Source: RPQJ01 sp963754535
GTDB taxonomy: Bacteria > Pseudomonadota > Gammaproteobacteria > Steroidobacterales > Steroidobacteraceae
Length of the DNA stretch: 64,000 bases
NCBI GenBank assembly: GCA_963754535.1
Contig: CAVWGG010000027.1
Location: 62,001-126,000, forward strand
Direction of reading: 5' to 3'
The notes under the pieces are model-generated. The model did not search any database, was not told the origin of the DNA, and saw nothing but the letters and a program-made list of their open reading frames with translations. The position numbers and the translations under genes are program-made. This document shows, in pieces, positions 20,380 to 28,536 of the stretch; the first letter of the stretch is position 1, and every line of letters begins with the position of its first letter.

Positions 20380-21030
20380 ATGAAGATCCTGAAGGGGCTG
20401 TTCTTTTCCCTGCTCGGGTTGGTGGCGCTGTTCTTCCTGGTGGGTTTGTTCCTGCCCAAAGCGGCGCACGTCGAACGCTCGATCACGACCACCGCCAGCC
20501 CCGGGACGGTCTATGGCCTGGTCGACGGCTTCCAGCGCTTCAACGAGTGGTCGCCGTGGGCCGGCCTCGATCCCGACACGAAGTACACGTACAGCGGCCC
20601 TGACAGGGGCGTCGGCGCACGCATGGAATGGACCAGCGCCAATCCGGACGTCGGCAACGGCAGCCAGGAAGTGATCGAGGCCGAGCCGGGACGCCGCGTC
20701 ACGAGCAAGCTCGATATCGGCATGGACAACCCGGCGACATCGACAATCAGCCTCGTGCCGGACGGCACGGGCACGCGCATCACGTGGACGCTGGACACCG
20801 ACGTCTCGGGCAGCCTGATCGGCCGTTACTTCGGCCTGGCACTCGACCGCATGGTCGGACCCGATTACGAGAAGGGCCTCGCGCAGTTGCAGGCCGCGGC
20901 CGAGGCGACGATGCCCGCAGGCGCGCCGCCGATCTCTGCGCCCGACACCGCGGCGGACGCAACCCCTCAGCCGGCCGAGGTGGCGAGTCCCACCGGACAG
21001 GAAACGCCGGTCCCGCCGATCCCGCAATAG
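20380..21030 (+). CDS. Membrane-anchored SRPBCC (START-like) protein
   Basis: A 216-residue protein. Residues 4-26 form an N-terminal membrane helix (LKGLFFSLLGLVALFFLVGLFL). A START/polyketide-cyclase-like domain follows: HVERSITTTASPGTVYGLVDGFQRFNEWSPWAGL, then GVGARMEWTSANPDVGNGSQEV and a final helix ALDRMVGPDYEKGLAQLQ. The tail from about residue 175 is proline-rich. The family binds hydrophobic ligands; the ligand here is unknown. TGAGGGGAAAGG lies before the ATG. The last 64 bases overlap the end of the convergent msrA gene. Confidence 0.75.
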   Translation: MKILKGLFFSLLGLVALFFLVGLFLPKAAHVERSITTTASPGTVYGLVDGFQRFNEWSPWAGLDPDTKYTYSGPDRGVGARMEWTSANPDVGNGSQEVIEAEPGRRVTSKLDIGMDNPATSTISLVPDGTGTRITWTLDTDVSGSLIGRYFGLALDRMVGPDYEKGLAQLQAAAEATMPAGAPPISAPDTAADATPQPAEVASPTGQETPVPPIPQ

Positions 21031-21626
21031 CCGTCCGGGTTCTTCGCGAGGTACTGCTGGTGATAGTCCTCGGCGAAGTAGAACTCCGGCACGTCGAGGA
21101 TCTCGGTCGTGATCGCGGGATAGCCCGCGGCCTTCAGCTTCTCGCCGTACGCGGCCGCGCTGCTCTCTGCGGCAGCGCGTTGCGAGCCGTCATAGACGTA
21201 GATGCCTGAGCGGTACTGGGTGCCGATGTCGCCACCCTGGCGCATGCCCTGGGTCGGGTCGTGCGATTCCCAGAATATCCGCAGCAGCTCAGCGTACGAG
21301 ATTGCCTGCGGATCGAACACCACGCGCACCACTTCGTTGTGGCCGGTGTACCCGGTGCACACTTCCTCGTACGTTGGATTGGGAGTGATGCCGCCGAGGT
21401 AACCGACCTGCGTGCTGTACACGCCGGGCGTCGTCCAGAACTTGCGTTCGGCGCCCCAGAAGCATCCCAACCCGAACACCGCGAGTTCCATACCCGCGGG
21501 AAAAGGTGCTTCGAGACGGTTGCCGTTCACGAAATGGCGCGCAGGCACAGGCAGTTTCTGCGTGCGACCCGGCAGCGCTTCATCGGCCGTCGGCAGGTCG
21601 AGCTTCTTCTTGCGGAGTGAAAACAT
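20967..21626 (-). CDS. msrA: Peptide-methionine (S)-S-oxide reductase MsrA
   Basis: A 219-residue repair enzyme that reduces methionine-S-sulfoxide in proteins. The catalytic cysteine is in GLGCFWGAERKFW (about residue 55). The substrate-binding segments GVYSTQVGYLGG and YEEVCTGYTGHNEVV are present. The C-terminal YCGIGGTGVSCPVG carries cysteines in the position of the recycling cysteines. The N-terminal extension of about 45 residues is seen in longer MsrA proteins of Proteobacteria. The 3' end overlaps the SRPBCC gene tail to tail by 64 bases. The marC stop-start gap is 11 bases, so marC and msrA may be co-transcribed. Confidence 0.95.
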   Translation of the reverse strand: MFSLRKKKLDLPTADEALPGRTQKLPVPARHFVNGNRLEAPFPAGMELAVFGLGCFWGAERKFWTTPGVYSTQVGYLGGITPNPTYEEVCTGYTGHNEVVRVVFDPQAISYAELLRIFWESHDPTQGMRQGGDIGTQYRSGIYVYDGSQRAAAESSAAAYGEKLKAAGYPAITTEILDVPEFYFAEDYHQQYLAKNPDGYCGIGGTGVSCPVGLATSAG

Positions 21627-21637
21627 CGTACGTCCTC

Positions 21638-22330
21638 CTAGCGGGCGCGCAACGCTTCGGCCAGGCCCGACCAGAAAGCGGGATCGTTCAGGATCATGGT
21701 CGTGCCGTTGATCAGGAACTGCACGCCGATCGAGATCATCAGGAAACCGGTCAGCCGCGTCAGCGCGACCATGCCCGTGGCGCCGAGCAGTCGATTGACG
21801 CGCTCAGCCCCTCGGAGCACGAACCAGCTGAGCATCGCAGTCAGGAGGATGGCCGTGAGCACGCCCATGAAATCGACGATGACCAGGAAGCCTTTCTGCG
21901 CCGCGGCCTGCGACGAAAGACTCATCACGACCGCGAAAGTTCCGGGTCCGCTCAGGCCTGGCATGGCGAGCGGAGTGAAGGCGATGTCGTACTTCTCCCC
22001 CGCTGCCTTGGTCATCGCTTCCTTGTCCGAAATCGGGTTCGGAAACAGCATCTGGAAACCCAGGAACGCGACGATCAGGCCACCGGCGATGCGCATGCCG
22101 GGCAGCGAGATGCCGAAGAAATTCATGATCAGGCCGCCCGCGACGAGGAAGCCTGACATCAGGAAGAACGTGTAGACGCAGGCGCGGCGGATCTGCCGCA
22201 GGCGTTCCTGCTCGGGCAGGTGGCCCGAGGCCGAGATCACCAGGGGGACCGCGCCAAACGGGTTCACGATCGGCAGGATCGCGAGCAGCGCCGCCAGCAG
22301 CGAGCTGAAATAGAGTCCGAGCCAGTTCAT
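21638..22330 (-). CDS. marC: MarC-family integral membrane protein
   Basis: A 230-residue inner-membrane protein with about six hydrophobic segments. The MarC hallmarks are AILPIVNPFGAVPLV in the first helix, GGLIVAFLGFQML in the middle and AMPGLSGPGTFAVVMSL after the long loop. The family name comes from the multiple-antibiotic-resistance locus, but its transport function is not established. The start at 22330 gives a normal length. It is divergent from the methyltransferase gene, with 41 bases between the two starts. Confidence 0.88.
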   Translation of the reverse strand: MNWLGLYFSSLLAALLAILPIVNPFGAVPLVISASGHLPEQERLRQIRRACVYTFFLMSGFLVAGGLIMNFFGISLPGMRIAGGLIVAFLGFQMLFPNPISDKEAMTKAAGEKYDIAFTPLAMPGLSGPGTFAVVMSLSSQAAAQKGFLVIVDFMGVLTAILLTAMLSWFVLRGAERVNRLLGATGMVALTRLTGFLMISIGVQFLINGTTMILNDPAFWSGLAEALRAR

Positions 22331-22371
22331 CCGCGCACTTTAACCGGCGGCTAGAATGCCTGCATGACCGC

Positions 22372-22989
22372 GTGCAGCCCCGCCTCGTGAACAACTCCCG
22401 CAGCACACCGCGCGTGCGCCTGATGGCGCTGGCCGTCCTCGCCTGCATCGTCCTGGTCGCTCTTACGGAGCGCCCCACGTTCCCGGGTCCAGTCAGCGGC
22501 CTGGTGGGGTTCGTCGGGTTCGTGCTGGTTGCCGTCGCGGCGCTCGGCCGCTTCTGGACCTCGCTGTTCATCGCCGGGCGCAAGGACGCGACGCTGGTCC
22601 AGGTCGGGCCGTATGCCGCCTGCAGGCACCCGCTGTACCTGCTGTCCCTGCTCGGCATGCTCGGCCTCGGCCTCGCCACGCGCAGCGTCGTGCTGCTGCT
22701 GGCACTGGTCGGCATCGCCGCCGTATTGCATCTGGGCGCCATGCGGGCCGAAGACGCCCTGCTCGAAAGCACGCATGGAGCAGCCGCCCGACGCTACCGC
22801 GAGCAGGTGCCCGCGCTGCTACCGGACTGGTCGCGCTATGCGGTGCCCGAATTGCTGGAAATACAGCCTCGCGTGGTCTGGAAGGCCGTGGTCGATGCGG
22901 GCAGCCTGCTGCTGGCACTGGCGCTCGTGCAGGCAGCGCACGTAGCGCAGCACGCCGGAACCATCGCGCCGCTGTGGCGGTTGCCGTGA
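22372..22989 (+). CDS. Integral membrane methyltransferase-like (ICMT/PEMT type) protein
   Basis: A 205-residue membrane protein with about five hydrophobic segments. The core VGPYAACRHPLYL (about residues 77-89) is the signature of isoprenylcysteine carboxyl methyltransferase-like and phospholipid methyltransferase-like proteins; the RHP motif contacts S-adenosylmethionine. A MRAEDALLE ... YREQV segment follows, as in the family. The substrate is unknown. The ORF begins with GTG at 22372; a second GTG six codons on is possible. Its 3' end overlaps the kinase-like gene by 16 bases. Confidence 0.75.
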   Translation: MQPRLVNNSRSTPRVRLMALAVLACIVLVALTERPTFPGPVSGLVGFVGFVLVAVAALGRFWTSLFIAGRKDATLVQVGPYAACRHPLYLLSLLGMLGLGLATRSVVLLLALVGIAAVLHLGAMRAEDALLESTHGAAARRYREQVPALLPDWSRYAVPELLEIQPRVVWKAVVDAGSLLLALALVQAAHVAQHAGTIAPLWRLP

Positions 22990-23660
22990 ACGAACCGGTT
23001 TCGCGCACCGTGCTCAAGCGTGACCTGCTGGGCACGGTCTGCCGTATCGACGAACCTGCGCTGGGTTCCTGCGCCGGTTTTGCGTGTATCGAGCGCGACA
23101 CGCGCGATGCGCGCTGGTGGCTGCGGCTCGCAGCTCGCCGGCTTGCGGCCCGCGAAGCACGCGCACTGGCGGCGCTGCAGCAAGTGCCAGGCATTCCGCG
23201 GCTGCTGCAGTGGGACGGTCACCGCCTGCAGCGCTCGTGGCTCGACGGCCAGCCGATGCATCGCAACCCGCCGCGCGATCCCGCGTATTACCGCGACGCC
23301 CTGCGGCTGATCCGGCGCCTGCACGCGGCGGGTGTCGTGCACAACGACCTGGCCAAGGAACCGAACTGGCTCGTCGCGCCCGACGGCTCCCCTGCCGTCG
23401 TGGACTTTCAGCTGGCGATGCGTCCGCGCTATCGCGGTTGGCGCTTCCGCGCACTCGCCTACGACGACCTGCGGCACCTGTTGAAGCACAAACGCGCGTA
23501 TTGCCCGGAACGGCTCACTGCGCGGCAGCGCAAGATCCTCTCGCGCCGCTCCTGGCCGGCTGCCATCTGGATGCGTACTGGCAAGCCCGCCTACCTCTGG
23601 GTGACGCGAGGACTGCTGGGCTGGTCCGACCGCGAAGGGGCCGGCGACCGCGGACAGTAA
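22974..23660 (+). CDS. RIO/KdkA-like small kinase-fold protein
   Basis: A 228-residue cytosolic protein with a minimal kinase fold. The catalytic loop is GVVHNDLAKEPNWLV (about residues 121-135), with the HxDxxxxxN spacing. The metal site is AVVDFQLAM, where DFQ replaces the usual DFG. No clear glycine-rich loop is visible, as in RIO-type and lipopolysaccharide kinases. The conserved phrase HNDLAKEPNWL is known in proteins annotated as serine/threonine or RIO-like kinases in Gammaproteobacteria. The substrate is unknown; overlap with the membrane methyltransferase gene suggests a shared role in envelope lipids, which is inference. The start is GTG at 22974, or a GTG four codons on. Confidence 0.65.
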   Translation: MAVAVNEPVSRTVLKRDLLGTVCRIDEPALGSCAGFACIERDTRDARWWLRLAARRLAAREARALAALQQVPGIPRLLQWDGHRLQRSWLDGQPMHRNPPRDPAYYRDALRLIRRLHAAGVVHNDLAKEPNWLVAPDGSPAVVDFQLAMRPRYRGWRFRALAYDDLRHLLKHKRAYCPERLTARQRKILSRRSWPAAIWMRTGKPAYLWVTRGLLGWSDREGAGDRGQ

Positions 23661-23685
23661 GGCCGCTGCGGCCAGAATTCGATTT

Positions 23686-23928
23686 TCAGGGGTCGACTTG
23701 CTCGAAGTCGAGCGTGGGGGCGTCACCCGGACGGAAATAGACGTAGCGGCCGCTCATCTGCGCCAGCGCCGCGTCGCGCTCCTCGCGTGTCGCGAACCAG
23801 TGTTCCTTCTGCCAGTCATCGCCCACGAGGTGACGGAACGGGTCGTTGCGGCGTGCGCGGACGCGCAGGCCGAAAGGGCGGGACTCGGGCAGCGGCTGCC
23901 GCAGGTTCTGTTCGTTGGCGATGGCCAT
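23686..23928 (-). CDS. Small conserved hypothetical protein
   Basis: An 80-residue protein without a signal peptide: it starts MAIANEQNLRQPLPE and contains GLRVRARRNDPFRHLVGDDW and EHWFATREERDAALAQM. The last part looks like a short DUF-type domain for protein-level regulation, but I do not recognise a family. The longer open frame extends upstream to 24429, overlapping the patatin gene; the ATG at 23928 is the sensible start because it lies in the gap and gives a compact, ordinary composition. It is downstream of the patatin-type gene on the same strand. Confidence 0.6.
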   Translation of the reverse strand: MAIANEQNLRQPLPESRPFGLRVRARRNDPFRHLVGDDWQKEHWFATREERDAALAQMSGRYVYFRPGDAPTLDFEQVDP

Positions 23929-23986
23929 GGGCACTCTCCGGGAAGGCCTGCATTTTAGCCTTTCCGGACGCGCCTTGCCGGGCGGC

Positions 23987-26314
23987 TCAGAACGTCTTGC
24001 CGAGGTATAGGTAAAAGGCCCGTTCGCCTCCGCTCGCGAGGCCCGCCGCCAGGTAGACCGGGCCAAAGGGACTCTCGGCGCCGAGGAACAGGCTGCCGCC
24101 CGTCTCGAGGTCGCCGAAGTCCACCTCGTCGCGGGTCGCCCACACATTGCCGGCTTCCACCGAAAAGCCGATGTACGCGGGAAACTCGAAGAAGCCCGTG
24201 CCGCCCCGGCTGATCCGGCGATAGACGATGGCGCGCGCGATGCCGTACTGGGTGCCGACTTTCGCGTCGGGCGGGAGTCCGGATAGATCGAACAGTCCGC
24301 CGAGCGTGAAGAGTTCCTGCGGCGAGACGACCTGGTCATCGAGAGCCGAGCCACCGTCCATCGACCACACCATGCTGTAGCGTCCGCGACTGCGGGCCAG
24401 TTGCCACGAGGCGCGCACGATGTCCGCATCGCGCGTGGCGCCGAGCGATTCGCGGTCGGCGAGCCAGCTCGCGCGGAACGCCTGGCCCTGCTTCGGGAAA
24501 TAGCCGCTGTCGAGGCGGTCGTAGCCGAAGTTCACGAACGCGCCGCCGAGGTCGAAGTCCGTGGTCGGCAGGCCTGGATCGCCGATGAGCACACGACTGC
24601 TGCCTTCGCCGCGCCGCACGCCCACGCGCACTTCGCCCCAGTTCGATAATTCCGCACCGACGGCAAGCGACACTTCGGTGTCACGCGTGCGATAACGCCC
24701 GAGCCGCTGCCCTTCGTCGCTGATGAGCTGCAGCGTGACCTCCTCGTAACGGAACGCCGGCGCAATGAAGTACGGCCGCCGCAAGGACAATGGCTGGTAG
24801 AGTTCGGTCAGCAGCTTCGGCTCCTCGCCGATCTGGCCGTCGATGATCCATTCGGCGTCGAGCGCATTGAGGTGCGTCATGCGCAGCTGGGCGGCAGCGT
24901 TTGCCGTCGCGCCGCCTTCGTAATCGTTCTCCACGCCCACGCCGAGCCGCAGGAACGTCGGGCCCCAGGACTTGCGACGCAAGTCGATCTCCAGTCCTCG
25001 CTCGCCGTCGGCGTTGCCCGCGATCCGGTAATCGACAGACTCGAAATCGTCGAGGCGATACTGCGCAGCCAGGCGCTTCTGCAATTCGGGCCGGTCGAGT
25101 GGCTGGCCGGCCAGGTCACCGAAGACGGCCTCGACCCGGTGCGCCTCTTCCTGCGACTGCGCCGTCGGGCGCACGAACGCGACCTGCACGGCAGGTTCCA
25201 CGGTGCGGGCTCGCTGCGCGACATAGCGCGCGTAGTCCGCCGCGGACAACGACAGCGCCGCCAGTGCAGGAGCCTGCGCCAGGGCCGCCTTCGACCCCTG
25301 TTCAATCACTTGCGGCATGCGGCCGAATTCGATCGCAGTCATCGCGCCGAGGTCCGGCTCGATCAGCACGTCGCCCGGCTGCAGGTGCTCCTTGGATTCG
25401 AGCGTGCCGCGCCGGACCATGATGCCGACCATCTGGTTCGTGATGTCGAACGCGGAGCCCAGCCCGTCCCGCTTCGCCAGCGGAAAGCTCACGTCGACCA
25501 CGATGAGCCGGTCCACGCCCATGCTCTGCGCGAGCTCGACGGGCAGGTTGTCGACGAGGCCGCCATCGACCAGCAACCGGCCATTCATTTCGACCGGCGT
25601 GAGCACGCCCGGGGCCGACATGCTCGCGCGCAGGACGGTCACCAGGTCGCCCTGCCCCATGACGACAGCCTCGCCCGTCTCGAGATCGGTCGCGAGTGCG
25701 CGGAAAGGCGTCGGCAGGCGATCGAAGTCCTGCACGTCGGCCACCCGGACCGTCGATTCACGCAGCACCTGCGTGATCTTGTGGCCCTGCACGAGGCCGA
25801 GCGGCAGCACGACGCCTGCGCTCGTGTTCACGCCCAGGGCGCCCTTGGCGAGGATGTTGCGATCGTCCTGCTTGCGGCGGTACGCGAGCTCGCGACGCGG
25901 CGCGCGGTCGCGGATCAATTGCTGCCAGTCGAGCCCGCGGAACACGCGTTCGATTTCGTCGCCGCTGAGGCCCGCGGCATACAGCCCGCCCACGACGGCA
26001 CCCATGCTCGTGCCGGCGATCGCGTCGATCGGGATGTGCATCTCCTCGAGCATGCGGATCACGCCGACATGGGCGGCGCCGCGCGCACCGCCACCGCTCA
26101 ACACCAGTCCGATGCGAGACCGCGCGGGCACAGGCGCAGCCTGCACCGGCGCATCCTGAACCGTGGTCTCGACTGCAGCCGCTGCCACGGGCAGGCCATG
26201 GAACAGCAAGGCGATGCCGACGCATGCCAGCAGCGACCGCCGCTTCATGGACAGATCAGCCGGCATGTGCAGTCGCGGCGCGCGCAAGCGGCGGGTGACG
26301 AATTGGATTCGCAT
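23987..26314 (-). CDS. Patatin-like phospholipase with POTRA and outer-membrane barrel (type Vd autotransporter, PlpD-like)
   Basis: A 775-residue protein in three parts. After a signal segment (RRSLLACVGIALLFHGLPVAAA) comes a patatin lipase domain: oxyanion loop SGGGARGAAH, nucleophile elbow AGTSMGAVVG and catalytic aspartate in VDGGLVDNLPV. A POTRA-like domain follows (FGDLAGQPLDRPELQKRLAAQY ... YRIAGNADGERGLEIDLR), then a 16-strand BamA/TpsB-type barrel ending ERAFYLYLGKTF, with a terminal phenylalanine. This is the type Vd autotransporter layout, which places a lipase on or outside the outer membrane. GGAG seven bases before the ATG at 26314 supports that start; an ATG at 26248 would give a more ordinary signal peptide. 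Confidence 0.88.
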   Translation of the reverse strand: MRIQFVTRRLRAPRLHMPADLSMKRRSLLACVGIALLFHGLPVAAAAVETTVQDAPVQAAPVPARSRIGLVLSGGGARGAAHVGVIRMLEEMHIPIDAIAGTSMGAVVGGLYAAGLSGDEIERVFRGLDWQQLIRDRAPRRELAYRRKQDDRNILAKGALGVNTSAGVVLPLGLVQGHKITQVLRESTVRVADVQDFDRLPTPFRALATDLETGEAVVMGQGDLVTVLRASMSAPGVLTPVEMNGRLLVDGGLVDNLPVELAQSMGVDRLIVVDVSFPLAKRDGLGSAFDITNQMVGIMVRRGTLESKEHLQPGDVLIEPDLGAMTAIEFGRMPQVIEQGSKAALAQAPALAALSLSAADYARYVAQRARTVEPAVQVAFVRPTAQSQEEAHRVEAVFGDLAGQPLDRPELQKRLAAQYRLDDFESVDYRIAGNADGERGLEIDLRRKSWGPTFLRLGVGVENDYEGGATANAAAQLRMTHLNALDAEWIIDGQIGEEPKLLTELYQPLSLRRPYFIAPAFRYEEVTLQLISDEGQRLGRYRTRDTEVSLAVGAELSNWGEVRVGVRRGEGSSRVLIGDPGLPTTDFDLGGAFVNFGYDRLDSGYFPKQGQAFRASWLADRESLGATRDADIVRASWQLARSRGRYSMVWSMDGGSALDDQVVSPQELFTLGGLFDLSGLPPDAKVGTQYGIARAIVYRRISRGGTGFFEFPAYIGFSVEAGNVWATRDEVDFGDLETGGSLFLGAESPFGPVYLAAGLASGGERAFYLYLGKTF

Positions 26315-26418
26315 TGCCTGCTCCAGAAGATGCGGCGATGGTAGCAAACGCCGCCACTGCCCCTGGGCTTCGTCGGTAAACTGGCCGGCAAAACCGCACT
26401 TCGCGATTCCCCCCGCCC

Positions 26419-28518
26419 ATGACTTTGCTCAACTTCCGGTCACCGCGCATCCTGGCCTGCCTCGTTTCCGGCGTGGGCGTGAGCATCGCCGCACCTGCGC
26501 ATTCGACATCGGCGCTCGAAGAAATCGTCGTGACTGCACAACGGCAACCCGTGGCTGCGTTGGCGACGCCCCTCAGCATCGGTCGCGTCAACCACGACGC
26601 CATCGAACTGCTCGGCGCCACCCACAGTTCGGAAGCGCTCAACCGCGTGCCTGGCGTGATGGTGCAGCGTGGCAGCGGACAGGAGAGCCTCACCGCGATC
26701 CGCTCACCCGTGCTCACCGGCGCAGGCTCGTGCGGTGCGTTCCTGTTCCTCGAGAACGGCGTGCCGATCCGTCCCGTGGGCTTCTGCAACGTCAACGAGA
26801 TGCTCGAGATCAACACCGAGCAGGCCGACGCGATCGAAGTCCTGCGCGGCACCGGCACGGCCCTCTACGGATCGAATTCCGTGCACGGTACGATCAACGT
26901 GCTGCAGGATGCGCCGCCTGAATTGCCGCCCTGGCAGTTGGGAGTCGGCCTCGGCCCGGACCAGTACACGCGCGGCCGCCTGGTCGCTTCGCACCAGGGC
27001 GAGAGCACCGGCCTTGGCATCAAGGCGCTGTATACACACGACGGCGGTTGGCGCGACGAGTCCGGCTTCGACGAGGGCAAGCTCAACGCCACGCTCACGA
27101 CCGGCGCGGGCGGCCGCATTGCATCGCGGTTCGACCTTGCCGCGACGAAACTCGAGCAGCAGACCGCCGGCTTCATTCTCGGCAAGAACGCCTACCGCGA
27201 CCCGGTCCTGAGCGAGCAGAACCTGAACCCGGAGGCCTATCGCAACGCGCAGGCCGTGCGCGTCACGGGACTGGTGCAACCGCAGACGTCGCTGTCCGGC
27301 AGTCTCGAGTTCCGGCCCTACCTCCGCACCTCGCGCATGGATTTCCTGCAGCACTTCCTGCTGGGCCAACCCGTAGAGCGCAATGGCCAGGACAGCGCAG
27401 GGGTGATGACGAGCTTCGACTGGGACCTCGGCGATCGCGTCTCGTTGGTTACGGGCCTCGACCTCGAGTGGGCCGATTCGTTCCTGGTCGAAGACCAGAA
27501 GAACCCCACGACCGGTGGCAGCCCCGCCGCGAACGCGATCCGTCCGCCTGGCCTGCACTACGACTACACCGTGACGTCGAACGTGGCCGGCGGTTACGCG
27601 CAACTCGACTACGCCTTGACGCCCACGCTGCACGCCGGTGCGGGTGTGCGCGTCGAATACGTCGGGTACGACTACGACAATCGCATGCTGGCGGGCAACA
27701 CGGACGAGAACGGCGTGCCGTGCCTTCCGGCGGGTTGCCTTTACAGCCGGCCGGCCGATCGCAGCGACTCCTTCACCAATGCAGCGCCCAAGCTCAGCCT
27801 GCGCTGGGACGCGGCCGACGGCATGATGCTGTACGCGAATGCATCGCGCGGCTTCCGTCCGCCCGAGATGACGGAACTCTATCGCCTGCAGCGCAACCAG
27901 TCGGTGGCCGAACTCGATTCCGAGCAGGTGGACGCCTACGAGATCGGCATGAAGTTCGCGCTGGGCGACTGGCGCGGCGAACTCGCCGGTTTCGACATGC
28001 GCAAGGACAACGTCATCCTGCGCGATTCGAATGGCTTCTACGTGAGCGACGGCCGCACGTCGCACGAAGGCGTGGAATACGCGCTGACGTGGCAGGCACT
28101 GGACTCGCTGGCGGCGACGGTCTCAGGCACCCACGCGCGGCATCGCTACGAATTCTCGCGCGCCATCGAAGGCGGCGAGACGATCACGGCCGGCAACGAC
28201 ATCGACACTGCCCCGCGCGACCTGCTGCGGGCCACGCTCGCGTTCTCGCCGGTGCCGGGCGTGGCAACCGAGGCTGAGTGGCTCGTGGTGGGCGACTACT
28301 ATGTCGATGCGGCGAACGCCCACCGCTACACTGGCCACGAGTTGCTGAACCTGCGGGCGCGCTGGGAATTCCTGCCGCAATGGTCGCTGGCGCTGCGCGT
28401 CAACAACGCGCTCGATCGCGCGTATGCCGACCGTGCCGACTTCGCGTTCGGCGCCTACCGCTATTTCCCGGGACGCCCGCGTTCGGTGTTCGCGGAGCTG
28501 AGCTGGCAGGCGCAGTAA
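26419..28518 (+). CDS. TonB-dependent receptor
   Basis: A complete 699-residue outer-membrane receptor. The signal peptide (ILACLVSGVGVSIAAPAHS) is followed by ALEEIVVTAQRQPVAAL, the plug (NRVPGVMVQRGSGQESLTAIR, EVLRGTGTALYGSNSVHG) and the barrel. It ends RPRSVFAELSWQAQ, with the FAELSW aromatic pattern near the end rather than at the last residue. Two cysteines in the plug (GAGSCGAFLFLENG ... VGFCNVNEML) may form a disulfide; this CGAF variant occurs in a subset of receptors. The ligand is unknown. It is divergent from the patatin gene, with 104 bases between starts, and convergent with cysG, with only 18 bases between stops. Confidence 0.92.
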   Translation: MTLLNFRSPRILACLVSGVGVSIAAPAHSTSALEEIVVTAQRQPVAALATPLSIGRVNHDAIELLGATHSSEALNRVPGVMVQRGSGQESLTAIRSPVLTGAGSCGAFLFLENGVPIRPVGFCNVNEMLEINTEQADAIEVLRGTGTALYGSNSVHGTINVLQDAPPELPPWQLGVGLGPDQYTRGRLVASHQGESTGLGIKALYTHDGGWRDESGFDEGKLNATLTTGAGGRIASRFDLAATKLEQQTAGFILGKNAYRDPVLSEQNLNPEAYRNAQAVRVTGLVQPQTSLSGSLEFRPYLRTSRMDFLQHFLLGQPVERNGQDSAGVMTSFDWDLGDRVSLVTGLDLEWADSFLVEDQKNPTTGGSPAANAIRPPGLHYDYTVTSNVAGGYAQLDYALTPTLHAGAGVRVEYVGYDYDNRMLAGNTDENGVPCLPAGCLYSRPADRSDSFTNAAPKLSLRWDAADGMMLYANASRGFRPPEMTELYRLQRNQSVAELDSEQVDAYEIGMKFALGDWRGELAGFDMRKDNVILRDSNGFYVSDGRTSHEGVEYALTWQALDSLAATVSGTHARHRYEFSRAIEGGETITAGNDIDTAPRDLLRATLAFSPVPGVATEAEWLVVGDYYVDAANAHRYTGHELLNLRARWEFLPQWSLALRVNNALDRAYADRADFAFGAYRYFPGRPRSVFAELSWQAQ

Positions 28519-28536
28519 CCGCCGGGCAGGCCGATC

